Shown: positions 20,868-32,849 of the stretch, in pieces
How positions within the stretch are numbered: position 1 is the first letter of the stretch
Layout of the letters: each line of letters starts with the position of its first letter
NCBI GenBank assembly: GCA_917880885.1
Contig: OU862919.1
Location: 17,564,001 to 17,628,000 of the forward strand
DNA length: 64,000 nucleotides
From: Limnephilus marmoratus
Taxonomy: Eukaryota > Arthropoda > Insecta > Trichoptera > Limnephilidae
Direction of reading: 5' to 3'
Notes under the pieces: model-generated
Told to the model about the DNA's origin: nothing
Database searches by the model: none
Seen by the model: the letters and a program-made list of their open reading frames with translations, nothing else
Program-made: the position numbers and the translations under genes

Positions 20868-21370
20868 CTTAAAGAAGTACTGAATATTGACAAATTGAAA
20901 ATGATTTATTTTTCTCTGGCGCAATCTTCACTCATGTACGGAATAATAGGATGGGGTGGTGCACTTGATGCTTTTATAAAACCTTTACAAACAACTCAAA
21001 ATTATATTATCAAAGTTATGTACAATAGAAATAAAACATTTTCATTGACAGATGCTTTATACAAAGAATCTAAACTATTCAGTCTTCGTAAACTATTTAT
21101 ATTGCAAACTATGAAATATATCTATAAAAACATAAACAAATTCGAAAAAAAATAAAAACAGAATAAACATTAGAAATAATAATGTATTCTATACCCCTCA
21201 AACAAACACAAAACCAATGCAAACTCACAGTAGTTTTATTGAACCTCGCGCTTTTTACCTCGCACCTTTTACCAAGAAATATTCAAGTTGCAACTAAACT
21301 TCCGCATTACATAAAAGAGTTAAAAATATGGCTGAACCACACAGATGTAAAAACTCTATTTAATTAATTA
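20868..21370 (+). pseudogene. Relic of non-LTR retrotransposon RT, C-terminal part
   Basis: Begins near LKEVLNIDKLKMIYFSLAQS (20868-20927), followed by SLMYGIIGWGGALDAFIKPL and QTTQNYIIKVMYNR, the thumb region of a jockey/CR1-like RT. After a break, 21182-21367 reads FTSHLLPRNIQVATKLPHYI followed by KELKIWLNHTD, the C-terminal LP-x-x-I motif and end. A short A/T-rich 3' region follows. Catalytic parts absent; one frameshift near 21155. Same family style as 1588-2010 and 6432-7170. Confidence 0.8.
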
Positions 21371-22500
21371 TATATCAGTTTACATTTCTCACAAACTTTA
21401 CACTTATTATTACACTTATACCTATTATTACACTATACACTTATTATTACCCTGTACACTATTGTACACACTTTTTGTACAAACTGTTTAAACAATTTAA
21501 TAATGTTTTTGCTTTATATAAAACAATGTTTGTTTTTTCCTAGGTACTAAAATAAAATATATTTAACTGTATTTCCCACTCACAGGCTGCGCCTTAGTGG
21601 GTTCCCATTATTTTTATTATTTCCAAAATATGTAACTATAAAATGTAAAATTGGAAAAAGTAACGGATTTAAAAATTTATATACCTGTACCTATACTATA
21701 TATATACCTATATATACCTATACTATAATATTATAGCTGTTGATATAATCTTTCAATGATTAACTAATATTAGGAGGCTTGTTGGTCCTAAAGAGTTAAT
21801 TCTAATACTTCAACAAGACAAGTTAAGAACTTTTCGTCCTTATTACAATAATATATTTATATTATGATGAATTTATATTATAATTTGATGTTCTGGATTC
21901 CTACATGGAATAATTCTCTCAGGAATTTTGAAAATACAAATAATATGCTAAAACAATCACATTGAAAGAAAATTTTGGCAATGGGGAATAACATAAACAG
22001 TGTAACAAGAGAAAATACTTTCACTTTATTATTCTGAGGTATCACGAAACTTAAAACTCTAAGCAAAGACGTATTATTGACATCTCTTTGGGGAAATAAA
22101 TGTAAATTTTGCGTATATTCTTCGAAATCTACCCAAAACTTTTATCAAAAATCAACATCGTTCTGTATTTTTTGGATCTGTTTGAACAAATATTTGGGGC
22201 TTAGAGATACCCCCAGGGTAGGGCAAGGGTGGGTCCACGAAGACCTTATCGTGGTTATATTATTATATTCAGTTTTTTATTAAGAAATGGAAATTAATAC
22301 AAAAATTTTAGTTTGATGGACAACCCTTTTAAGCCGTAAACCCATTAGGCTTATAGATTATTTCAAATATTTTGAACACTTTACAGATATTTCAAATAAT
22401 GTAATTTTTGAAATCAGTGGACGTTTCCGCGGGTTTTAACCCGGTGCGCGAGCAAATGTAAATTTTACATATTTGTTAAAAGCATTAACTTTGTGGCTCA
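21371..22500. other. A/T-rich noncoding DNA
   Basis: Holds direct repeats of ACACTTATTATTAC (21406-21450) and TATACCTATA units (21680-21725). No gene recognised. Confidence 0.45.
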
Positions 22501-22507
22501 CCATAAT

Positions 22508-22782
22508 TTACAATAAAAAAACACATAAATTTGTTTAAGACCACTTTTATTTTAAACACTCTTCCGGTTTCGGAAGCACCCTTCCTTCGTCAGAAGAATA
22601 TTATAACTGTCAATAAAAAAACACACATAAATGTGTTTAAGACCACTTTTATTTTAAACACTCTACCGGTTTCAGAAGCACCAAGCAGTTATAATATTCT
22701 CCTGACGAAGGAAGGTTGCTTCTGAAACCGGTAGAGTGTTTGAAATAAAAGTGGTCTTAAACAAATTTGTGTTTTTTAAATG
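22508..22782. repeat. Penelope-like ends, inverted array with hammerhead-like cores
   Basis: Three copies of one block. Copies 1 (22515-22610) and 2 (22625-22685) run on the minus strand, copy 3 (22686-22775) on the plus strand, making a head-to-head inverted repeat. Copy 3 reads ATTCTC, CTGACGA, A, GGAAG...CTTCT, GAAA, CCGGTA, GAGTGTTT. That gives the hammerhead order: stem I (CTC/GAG), CUGANGA, stem II, GAAA, a loop-less stem III (ACC/GGU) and H17 = A at 22733. Copy 1 keeps CTGACGA and stem II GGAAG/CTTCC perfectly. Copy 2 is cut before the CUGANGA box. A related fragment is at 25900-25995. Confidence 0.7.
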
Positions 22783-22796
22783 TAAATGTTTTTTTT

Positions 22797-23125
22797 TCAT
22801 GAGCTCCACACAGGAGGCCCTGAGGTAAATGATTTCCCTCAGGGCCTATGTCATCTTTGGGGATGCTGTGTGGAGGGTTTTTTTAAGGAAAGGAAGGAGA
22901 GGAGGGTTCTGGGAAGGAAAAGGGTTTAAGGGGTGGGTAGGAATCTGTGGTTCAGTATGTCCTGGTCATCCGCCTCCAAGACCTAGACAAACCTCACCGC
23001 ATGAACCCTGGCACCCCTGCTAAATCACCAAATGTATCGAACCACTTGGGGTGACCTATGGCAGAGGTGTTGGTTATCCAATAAAGGTTCCCGGGGCGGC
23101 GGTACCCATTCCCGCCTCCCAAATG
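22797..23125 (+). repeat. Dispersed repeat (CTCCACACAGGAGGCCCTGA family)
   Basis: Starts with the block that also forms the 3' end of the LINE at 43243 and 13930 (CTCCACACAGGAGGCCCTGA, then GGGCCTATGTCATCT). It then diverges into a body with CCGCCTCCAAGACCTAGACA, CACTTGGGGTGACCTATGGC and a GC-rich right end GGTTCCCGGGGCGGCGGTAC. Other copies: 33865-34265 (minus), 47035-47530 (minus), 59017-59300 (plus). It looks like a short non-autonomous element that shares its 3' end with the LINE, as many SINEs do. Confidence 0.75.
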
Positions 23126-23395
23126 TAAATTTTGTTTAAATAAATTGTGTTATATCTCACTATGTTAATTCATATGAAGTGATAATAGTATTTAGCATGT
23201 TTGCGGCACGATCCGGAGTAGTAGAGAGGGACCACCATTTATAACTGAAACGTTATTTATTTTTACATTGAATCCATCTTTAGGGATACCAGCTGTATTC
23301 CAGGCGAAATCCTGAATGTATAGCTGAGCAGTGACCTTTTTGTCGATAGAATCAAGGATAAATTAATAAAATGTGTAAAATTGTAAAAATCTATT
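23126..23395. other. Noncoding DNA
   Basis: Contains GTTTGCGGCACGATCCGGAG, resembling diverged 10.4-11.1 kb-type repeat sequence; not assigned. Confidence 0.3.
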
Positions 23396-23399
23396 GATA

Positions 23400-23512
23400 A
23401 TGTGGAGGAGCTATTCCGGGCAGCGCAAGACAGGGAGACATTTTCAAGAGTGATCACTGATCGCCAACGTCGCGGGGACCTGATACGGCACGCAAAGAAG
23501 AAGAAGATAATT
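23400..23512 (+). pseudogene. RTE-like RT extreme C-terminus
   Basis: One + frame reads LFRAAQDRETFSRVITDRQR followed by RGDLIRHAKKKKI. The LF(R/W)xAxxR...DRQRR block is the typical end of RTE-type polyproteins, and the same end (DRQRRRDLI) occurs on the minus strand at about 10390-10440. About 35 codons only. Confidence 0.65.
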
Positions 23513-23539
23513 AAATAATTTTCTCATTATTATTATTAC

Positions 23540-23915
23540 CGTGTAAAAAGTCTTTTTAAGGAAGGAGTGACCATGGTACAAGTACAGAGAATCATGTTGT
23601 AAGAGGTAGGAAACATAGAGGCCCGCAAATTGTTACACCGCTGAGCTGTTCAACTCAAGAACGAGTCGTAGAAACGATCCATTCTCATTTGACAAATGTC
23701 AATGTATACAAATATGGCTCGGTCGTGTTTGGTGACCAGATCTGAATATCCAAGTAGTTCCCAACTTCTCATTTCCTTGTGTCTTCCCTTCCCCACTACC
23801 ATCAGCCTCACAATATACCCCAATTGGGGATGGCAAAATCTCACCGGCTCCAGACGGTTGGGTGCAGTTGGGACTCTTGTGCGGTTCTTACATAAAGTAG
23901 GTGCATTCTGCAAGA
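23540..23915 (+). repeat. Composite: LINE 3' fragment joined to SINE body
   Basis: The left part (23550-23700) matches the 3' untranslated/coding end of the 13.9 and 43.2 kb LINE (GAACGAGTCG, TTCTCATTTGACAAATGTCA). The right part (23705-23905) is the SINE body of 10793-11199 in opposite orientation (CCCCAATTGGGG, CTCCAGACGG, GGGACTCTTGTGCGGT). The junction is at TGTATACAAATATGG with no target duplication visible. Confidence 0.65.
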
Positions 23916-25895
23916 TGCTTAGATTGTCACGATGTTAAACAACCTTTGATGGAAGGTAATAGAATAACAACACATCCATCAATATTGATTTTTGTTTTCA
24001 AACTCGTAGTATTGGCAAATTGGTACACGTTCCTGCTCTGATTCTATAATAGTACATATTCTTCTTTTAAAATAGTATGCAGTTATATTTTGCATTTTAT
24101 TTTCTCCAACGAGTACTGTTACTCCACTTGTATAAATGCATCGCGGCTCTTGTTTCTAATTTCCCCGGGGTTTCCGGGAAAAGAACCAATTAGCCCACAT
24201 TATTTTGTTCCGCGATTTGAGATAGCATTGGAGGCTTTAATCACCCATCCGTAACTAATACACGATAACTAGGTAAAACAATTTGTAGCCTTTTAGGTGC
24301 AACTCACTTTTCTAGGAAAATGTCTAGATCAGGATTTTGAAAATAATGCTTTGCCATGAAACGCGAAAATGAAACAAACACCGCTTAGCATTTTTTTATT
24401 AACAGCAGTATGCAATAAAATTCTATTTATCACGGGTTTTGCTTGAACCAAAGCTTCATCTCACTTTAAATATAATTTTGTGTGGAACTGGTTTCGCTCA
24501 AAACTCATTATTTTTCCTGTCATTTGTGTTCCTGGTGAACTATTGAAAAATGAATAAAGCAGTATGGCGTTTTATAAAACTTATTGACCGTTAATTGCAT
24601 TTTACATGCACTTTGTATACTCTGATTATGGTTTAAAATGTATCATTAATTAAATTCATATTAAAAATAATCATTCAAACAAACATTGACCTTTAAATTC
24701 CGCGGGTGAAAAGTTGTGGTGTAAATTGCGCAACATTTGAGAGTTTTGCTCCAGCAAACAGCTTTTCTTCGTTGTTTTCAAGTTTAATTTATGTAACTCC
24801 ATTATAATATTTTTTTTAACATTAAAAAAGAGTTTAAAAATAAAAAAGTTCTGCTGTAGGTACAATAATTATTTTCATGACAGTTACAAAACAGTACCTA
24901 CTGTGCACTACTTCAACAGGTCAGAAAGGAGCGGGATGTCCTATCTGCCTACATGAGAATACCTGTGGTTCCCAACGAATTGAATGCCACCTACACCAAA
25001 TTAGAGTATGTCACAATAACGTACTTACGGTAGTGGGTGCTTTAGTGTTTATGCTTTTGGCTCATGCATTAAAATAGCTAGGGTTTTATTACAGGCACTT
25101 GTATAATTCGTTCACAACGGATTCGACGAACTGTATAGCCGTCATACAGGGCGATAGTTTTTATAACGTTATACAGCATTGGTTATTCACGGTGAATGTC
25201 ACTATTTACTCTTTATGTATTATGTATTCTTTTATGTATTAAATATAAACATCTTTATACCATAATAATAATTTTCGGTTATTTATTTCAATGTGTCACA
25301 GTAAATCTGGCATAGCGGTGGGTTGAACTGAATATTACAGAATTGACTTGTTTATTTATCAATTCATGGATGTGATAGAGAGGTCCGCCTGAGAGGTCTC
25401 TACCCCATATTCTCTTGTCCTAAATCTACAGAATGATATTCTTCCACAACCGCTGTGCCCAAATATAATGCATAGGCAGGACACAAAATACTTGGTGATG
25501 CGATATTGCGGTGCGATATATAATATACCTAGCACGCAGTATATAAATTCCCGCATCACGAATTTTTCCACGGTGATGAGGTCCACAGAGAGATGCATAG
25601 AGCACTGTATTTTCAACAACAACAAAAACAGTGTACAAAAGCAATATTATCTGAGTGTGGTTGGTATTGTTGGTATCACTTATTATTTGTTTGTTAGATG
25701 CACGGCACGGTAGGTCTTCAAAGGTAAAATCATTTTTTATTGTTCATCTAGCTGTCAAATCATCGAATCGTTGTAGTTGTATAATCAACATGGCTACAAA
25801 AATCAACCTATTCTTCTGTATACAAGATAGTGCTTAATTATTATGAAATAATAATATTTTTACTTTTGAATGTAGCTATAACTTTGTGGTTATCC
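23916..25895. other. Noncoding DNA
   Basis: Several open frames of 60-88 codons (for example 24877-25077 and 25359-25644) have no recognisable domain; the overlapping opposite-strand frames around 25426-25713 suggest chance. Nothing else supported. Confidence 0.4.
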
Positions 25896-25899
25896 ATTA

Positions 25900-25997
25900 T
25901 AGATAAATGAAACAATTTAACTTTGTTTGAACCACTTTTATATTTGAGTAAATCTGACCGGTTTCAGAACGACCATTCCTTCTTCAGGGCAAATGTA
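25900..25997 (-). repeat. Penelope-like end with hammerhead-like core (diverged)
   Basis: On the minus strand: CTGAAGA, A, a stem-II-like GGAA...TTCT, GAAA, CCGGTC, then TATAAAAGTGGTTCAAA. Same layout as 22508-22782 (CUGANGA with N = A; stem III ACC/GGU; H17 = C). Stem I pairing is poor in this copy. Confidence 0.55.
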
Positions 25998-26099
25998 TAG
26001 TAATAGTAATATTTTTGTTTACAACGAACAGTAAAAAGATTTTCACCTCTTCTAACTTAGCATACCTACTTATTTTGTGGCATCATTTTAGTTAAAAAT

Positions 26100-26395
26100 A
26101 TAATAAACCTTTTTATTCTGGACTTCTGTTAGGTATGAATACTAGACATGTTCTTGTTTGTTATTATATATATCGAAGCTCAGTTTGCCTCTTGGCATAG
26201 GCGTCCACTAACATTTTCCCCTGGGACCTGTCATGCGCTACTCTTCTCCAATTCCACTACTCTGTCCAACCGTGAGTTTTTGGTCGTCTTCCCATCTTAT
26301 TTGTTGATGTCCTCTACTTCTCTTTCCATCTCTGGGATACCAGTCAGTGACATTTTTGAACCATTTTTCTTATGGATCGCGGATCATTCACTTAG
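26100..26395 (-). mobile_element. 5'-truncated copy of the 51.6-55.6 kb LINE
   Basis: Matches 51655-51935 closely (TATGAATACTAGACATGTTC, GAAGCTCAGTTTGCCTCTTG, CTCTGGGATACCA). The minus strand would encode the C-terminal end (…RDKARNRSQWKMLEEAY-type sequence). Only the last 90 or so codons and 3' tail are present. Confidence 0.85.
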
Positions 26396-26708
26396 TTTTA
26401 ATCAATTTTAATATATACGACGACATGCTTCGTGAGCAATGTTCACCTCATCAGAGTTTACTTAAAACCAAATTTAAAATATTATATAGTGGGAAAATGA
26501 ATGTTTAGGAGACGGGGGAATTTACAATGAAAACAAATTTAACAGAGGATCAAATAATACTTTTCTGATTAAATAATATTTAAATTCTTTCTAACACTCT
26601 TTCTAACTTCCAAAATTAAAATATTAGTGTACATTTATATGCAGATATCGGTATAAAAACATTTTTTTGTATTTAAGGAAAGAAACGTTCCCGGGTTACG
26701 AATAAATA

Positions 26709-26751
26709 ATTTGTACAGCATTACATTACATTAATGTAATGCTGTACAAAT
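26709..26751. repeat. Perfect 43-bp hairpin palindrome
   Basis: Arms 26709-26728 and 26732-26751 are perfect 20-bp inverted repeats (ATTTGTACAGCATTACATTA) with a 3-base CAT loop. Confidence 0.9.
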
Positions 26752-29700
26752 CAATGTAAAGCTTAAAAAATATAATTAAATTGGGCCACGGTGGACGCCA
26801 ATGTAATGGTTGATAATTAACAGTGAGTAATACTACATAAAAGAATGAATAAAACAGAAAATTTATAGTTAATAAATAAAAGAGTTGAGACAACAATCAA
26901 ATTATATTATTAATTAAATAAAATAGAACATGAGACTCTTAATAAAATAATATTATAATTCTTCAGGGGCGTGTTTAGTCCTTAGAAGAAGAAACTAAAT
27001 AGTTAAAATCTAATAAATGAATCGATAGTTTGTTATGACTTTAAAAATGATCTTAAGATGTTAAAATTATTATATGGGCGCCAGTTCAAGTAGAACAAAA
27101 TATTAAATGGTAAATCAATTGAAATTAAACTAACAGAAGTTATAAGCTCACAGTAATTAAGATTTCACCGAAGTATGTGCTTTCCCACGTTGAGACAGAC
27201 TGCCGGATCCTCTGGCCGCTAGCTTGGAACTGCCGAAGGAAAATATTCTTGCTCCTAGTATGTTTTGGGCAACAAACGAAAATCTGGATTCATTTTGCTC
27301 GTAGAATCATTTCAATTAGGAATTCAAATTTTAATTTGAATTGATACGTAGCAACCTACTTATTGGGTGATTATTTATTAATGGGTGCTTACTTCGAGTG
27401 AATATTTGGCCAGTATAAATACAAACTGTTACAACGTAGTATGGGTACGTTCCCTAATTGAATGAATTCATAATATAATGTAATAAATAATGAAATAAAA
27501 AAGGTTAATATACACGTATAAATACATAGTCACAAATATGCTGCCACTGATCTGGGATTTCTTGACAATATGTTCTCATCCAACATACTGGTAGAAACCT
27601 TTAACGTTGTTTACAACTTCTGCAATTTCTCAAACTTCTGCAATTCCAAATACAAAATTATTGAATAATAACCAGATCTAAAGTAATAGTAGAATGTTCG
27701 CCACGGGAAATAGCGGATTGACATTAACCAAAACTTGGTTAGGCATTTGCCGGTGAGATATTTTTTAAAGAAATAAATTTACATTCATATTTCCATTTGA
27801 GTCAATCCTTGGCAAGATTAAAAACCCAAAGTAAACTGGATTAACACATTAATGTAAAGTTTTCTTAAATCTTTTTTCTGTCTTAAAGTACCTTTAATTT
27901 TATTTTAAAGGTGACCTAAAGTAGTTTTGTGTAGTATTCATTCCTTTGAACATTTTTACATAAATTTAAAGAATCTATTCACTCGTCTAATTTGAAATCG
28001 AATTACTTTTTTTATACTTAACCAATGTCATGTCAAGTCAATTTAAATAAACCGGAAATGGATTGTTCAGAAAGATGTTTGCACATGTTATTGTTATTGG
28101 TATTTCAAATATTTTTGTAATATTCTGATAACACTTCTGCACAAATTTAAATAATATGTATTAGCGACATACATTTTTTAGCGATAGCGAAAAAGATTTT
28201 CAGGGGCCAATGCTACAATAGAAAATGGCTTTTCTTAAATTAAAAACTTGCAAAAAGATCAAATTCTACGTACCTACATGCCTTGCAAAATTGATAAACT
28301 GAATCTGATTCTTTTAGAACCAAACCACGGTATTTTATGTTTTTTTTTACGTAAACCATGTGTTGTGAAGATTTTTATAAAAACTTGTACGCAATATAAT
28401 AGCTGCGCCTAAGGATGTTTCAGATTACATTTTTTTATTTTCTAATAAGATGACGATCTCGGTTTGTGAAAAATCCTGATAACAAAAGTTCTTACTTATT
28501 AAAAGTTTGAACGTAATGACTTTTTTCATACGTGTGGTAACACCCATTCAAAGTGAAAATTAGTAGTGGGTGGGGGGTGTCGGTCGGGAATTTCATAGAT
28601 AGAGAGGGAGCTCAAACTGTAAACAAGAGCCAAAGATTTTTTTTTATTGGAACGAAAGTTTCTCTTCTGCGAGTTTCGGCAAGATTATTCAATGTAACAA
28701 ACAGACGACCCGTTTGGTATAAATTAGTTATAAAAAGCATTTAGCAGTAGACCTTACGTCTTAAAAAAATATGTTTCTCCTTCTTCAAACACATCAAACC
28801 TATTTTATGGCACCATATTAACCTCTCATCTGTGGATCTCCCGCCAGTGGGCATAAAAAATCTTTAAATGCGATTTTAACCCTTGTGTATAAAGAAATTG
28901 TACAAAGGACATGGTCAGGATCGCTTGCACCAATATCAATCTGGGTCCTATGTTTTCTTTGATTATTGTAGCTACTCTGAATGATTTTAAAATAATTTTC
29001 TATGAAATTTGCGGGTGGCTTTTGGCAGCTGTCAATGGCGAAGATATCGATGTTTTACGTTTTCAAACGAGGATAAAGGTCATTATATCTTTGAAAACAC
29101 ATTTGAATTGTGATTTTTCATGTTTTGTATGAATTCAGGTTTGTTTAGAAAAAAATCCGTATACATTTTTATGAAAATATTTTTTGACAATTATTTCCAA
29201 AATGGGAGATTTTTTTTATCTTTGTTTTGTTAGTTAGCTATTATTGAAAAACTTCTCTCGATATTATCATGTAGTTTACTTAAATGATAAGATATATTAT
29301 CTGGTAAACAGAAACAACCGCAAAAAAACAATCGCTTTGTTTTTATATCGATATTTATCCAGAACACATCATGGTAATTTCCGCATGGTTTTCGAAATAC
29401 GTTCAACGGGTTAATAAATTACGTACTTTTAACCACAATAAAGCAAAAATAAAATTTCCTTTGAAGTAATAATTAGATTTGTAAGTAGTTACTTAAATAC
29501 TTACTTACTTAATAATAAACCATACGTTACCGGAGTAACAATGTACAAGGTAGATTATGATGAGCAAAAATGACTCGCATGGCAGATGCAAGGGAGAGGT
29601 TAATGATTTTCAAAGAAAAGAGGGTATTAGAAATACAAAAATATATATATATTAAACTAAAAAAGTGAAATCATGAAACTAAAGCTGTCTGGCTTGGGCT

Positions 29701-30525
29701 TGCTTAGGTTTAAATAGTTCATTTTGATACCGTGGTAAGTTGAAATGACGCATGATGAAATCTTCTTTTGTCAGTCAGCTCCCAAGATGACAAGTATGAC
29801 GACCAAAGTTCACAATCACGATCATAGCTATCTTCAAAAAGGATCCGTTGTATTGTGGTCGAGAGGATCGAGGACCTGAGCTTTCGACTGCTTCACAAAG
29901 AATGGCGTGCTTTCTTTTCAAATCTGCTCCTTTGAATCTGTGCAGGATCAGTTGCATTCCAAAATATTGCAGGGCTCACAATATTACCAAAGCCCAAATA
30001 TCAATTGGAAAGCACTAGAGGTTCCACACACCGAAAACATAAATAAAGTGTATAAGAGGGTGTACACACCTTGTTACAAATACTTTTATGTAACACATAT
30101 ATATATTTATGTAACATTTAAAAATATATTAAAATAAGGAATTATACAATTTGTCACTACCTCAACGACAATTATTTTTGCAAACTTTCTCAAATTTTGT
30201 AACAGTACAATCTGATGTACCATCGGATTATTTATTTTTCTGGTAGAGCGAAAGTATCTCCTCAGGATAGTGGGCAATAAGTTCCATCTTTGTATGTACA
30301 GAAATTGAAATAAAAGTATTGTGTCAGGTCAACAGAAACTAATGTATTCAAATTTTCAAACATAGAGTAGTAGTACATTAAATTTGGGACGGATTTCCAA
30401 ATAATCCCTTACAACAAAACTCATAAGTTTAAACCAAAATCTGACCAAAAATGTGTATACATGCCTTGCTGGACCATGACATAAATCCTATCCAAATACT
30501 AACAACGCGGGAGCACTTTTGTTAA
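26752..30525. other. Noncoding DNA (intronic)
   Basis: About 3.8 kb with no RT, tRNA or shared repeat recognised. Open frames at 28553-28744, 28911-29132 and 29907-30137 have no motif and ordinary A/T-rich composition. Confidence 0.4.
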
Positions 30526-30529
30526 CGCT

Positions 30530-31050
30530 TCTCCGTGCTACTGATGGGCTGCCAGCTGCCATCTCGTGTGAGAAATTCTAGGGTACGCATCCGAGGAAAC
30601 ATCACGCCAGGCATCAGGTTCCACGCGATGGTCCAGGATCCTTGCAGAGCACACCAAGGAATCCTGAGCAATTGCCAAATTCAAGGAAGGCGGTCCGACC
30701 AAGGATATCCACCAGGAATCCGTCATAAATAAGGGTAGCAAAACCCAAGCGGAGCCAAGAAGGTAATCTTCCGCGGTTCACGACGCTGAATGCCAGCGGA
30801 TGAGATTGATTAATTCAAACACAAACTCTGAGAGGCCATGTGTAGCTCTTCGACCGCCGATTACGCCCGCGTTAGTACGACAGGTCGCGATTATAATTTC
30901 ACCATACTTTATGATCCGGCCCGCGGATTAGAATCGTTAATACAATTCATAACAAGGGGATTATCCCATTTAAATATCCAAAACTATCACCAAAGTAAGC
31001 CGTCAAATACACACCAGCTTCCCGTACGGTGCGAATTTAAGAAGTGAAAA
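30530..31050. other. GC-richer island, unidentified
   Basis: Composition rises clearly above the flanks (for example 30535-30730 and 30838-30930). Frames are open on both strands (30535-30732 plus; 30538-30741 minus; 30838-31047 plus). No motif recognised. It may be an untranslated part of a transposon or an old exon; I cannot tell which. Confidence 0.4.
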
Positions 31051-31588
31051 GGAAACGGAAATCGTTTTTACATAAGTTTGCCAGTCTCAGAAAAAAAAGA
31101 ACAAAGCGGTTCTACAAATTAAATATGCAGCCAGATGGAGATTAACTAAGTCAGGATAGCAGTTATGGAGTAATAACTATTATCGTGATAATTTGTATTA
31201 TTTTATTTATTTTTCAATTAAATTGCATATTTTTTGTATTTATAATATAGGGCATTCTAAAGCTACTTGTAGTAAAGATTTAAAGCAGAATTTCAGCCAA
31301 AACTACATTTATTTAATTTATGTCCAGAAGGCTTTTGCATAAATAAAGGCAGTACAACTTAACAAGAGAAATAATTTAAACATGAAGAAATAGAAAAAAT
31401 ACTTACATGAAATAAAAATACAAACAACAAAATTTAAAAATACATGGAATGAAAATATAAGCAACAAAATTTTAAAAGTGCGGTGATCTGATAGATTTGC
31501 AAAATGATAACATTAAACATATCAATATCACCTAAGTATTAGTTTTTATTTTAATTTGTGCGGAACCACCGTATCGGGGAATAGGCAA
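31051..31588. other. A/T-rich noncoding DNA
   Basis: Nothing recognised. Confidence 0.4.
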
Positions 31589-31637
31589 AATAATAGCGCT
31601 TATGTATAAGTAGTACTTATACATAAGCGCTATTATT
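31589..31637. repeat. Perfect 49-bp palindrome
   Basis: Arms 31589-31612 and 31614-31637 are exact 24-bp inverted repeats (AATAATAGCGCTTATGTATA...) around a single G. It contains the 6-mer AGCGCT twice. Confidence 0.92.
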
Positions 31638-31979
31638 ATTAAGTACTACAGTAGAAAAGAGTATTTTCACAAAGCTATCTTTTTAGGGTGAATTGCCTAT
31701 TTAAAAAAAAAGAGTATTGTATCGTGTTGTTCTTGTGGGTATGAGTATGAATGGGTAAATTTGTTAAGTTGCAGGAGTACGGAACTGTCCAATTTGTAAT
31801 TTGATATTTTAGATAAGAAAGTTAAATAATTTATGTTAGGTCTGTTATCCACTTTTGTGGGTTATTACCGTTATTCGTCCAAATTTGAAATGAAAAAAAA
31901 AAGTTTTTAAAATAATTAAATAATATTACATGTTGTAATGGTTTATAATATCTCTATGAATCATACATCTAATTACTAA

Positions 31980-32110
31980 CAAAATATCTGAACTACTAAT
32001 TAATTACTAATTAATTACCAATTAATTACTAGGTGCTAATTAATACTAACAATACTAATCAATTACTACTAATTAAAGCTAACTGCTAATTAATTTCTAG
32101 CAATATATCT
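31980..32110. repeat. TTAATTACTAA-type tandem repeat
   Basis: About ten imperfect copies of (C)TAATTAATTA(C), with an outer direct repeat of AATATATCTGAACTAC at about 31983 and 32101. Confidence 0.7.
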
Positions 32111-32750
32111 GAACTACAAAGCAGAAATCTTTTTGTCTTAAAGAACGATGAGCTCAGGTGAAGTGTTTTTTACTGAAGCTTTTTTTGACTGGAATTTGAA
32201 GACAAACATCTTGTGTGCTATTATTTGTTTGCTTACGACAAGCATCTAGATTTCAGTTGCACATAGGTATCATCAATGAATATGTAGCTATCGGATGCTA
32301 TGTAAACTTGTAAAAGAAAACACTAGAATTAACCTTTCATAGTTTTTACTAAGAATTAAAATTTACAATGTTATCGGAATACGGAGCGTGACAGTAGTAA
32401 AATAACGGTATCTACCATTTGTTTTGACTTGTTGTTCTAAAGACTAATGTACAGGGAATTTGAACGCTCCGTAAGGTGCGACGATATGCCAAATATTTCA
32501 GCGCAGGTAGGTAAGTACTTCTCCGTGTTCAGCGTTGTTGTTGCTCAACGTTTTGTTGAGCGTTGGCTCGCCACAAATATTTTTTCTGTTTAATAAAGTA
32601 ATCGATTTCGAAATGTAGTCTTGAAAAGATAGAAACAAATTTAATTAAATAACTAAATTACGTACTTTCTTTCAACAGTTTAATTTCAATATTATTTTTA
32701 TTTATGTGAATACCTCAACCTTTTGAAGTAAAACTTCTTTACGCACGCCT
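32111..32750. other. Noncoding DNA
   Basis: Nothing recognised. Confidence 0.4.
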
Positions 32751-32849
32751 GACTTGGGGAGTGAGCTGGTGAATGTGTGACGAGAGCGTTACGAAAAGCG
32801 AGGCGAACGGTAGTTGAGAGGGAGATATAAGTTAGTGAAGATAGAAAGA

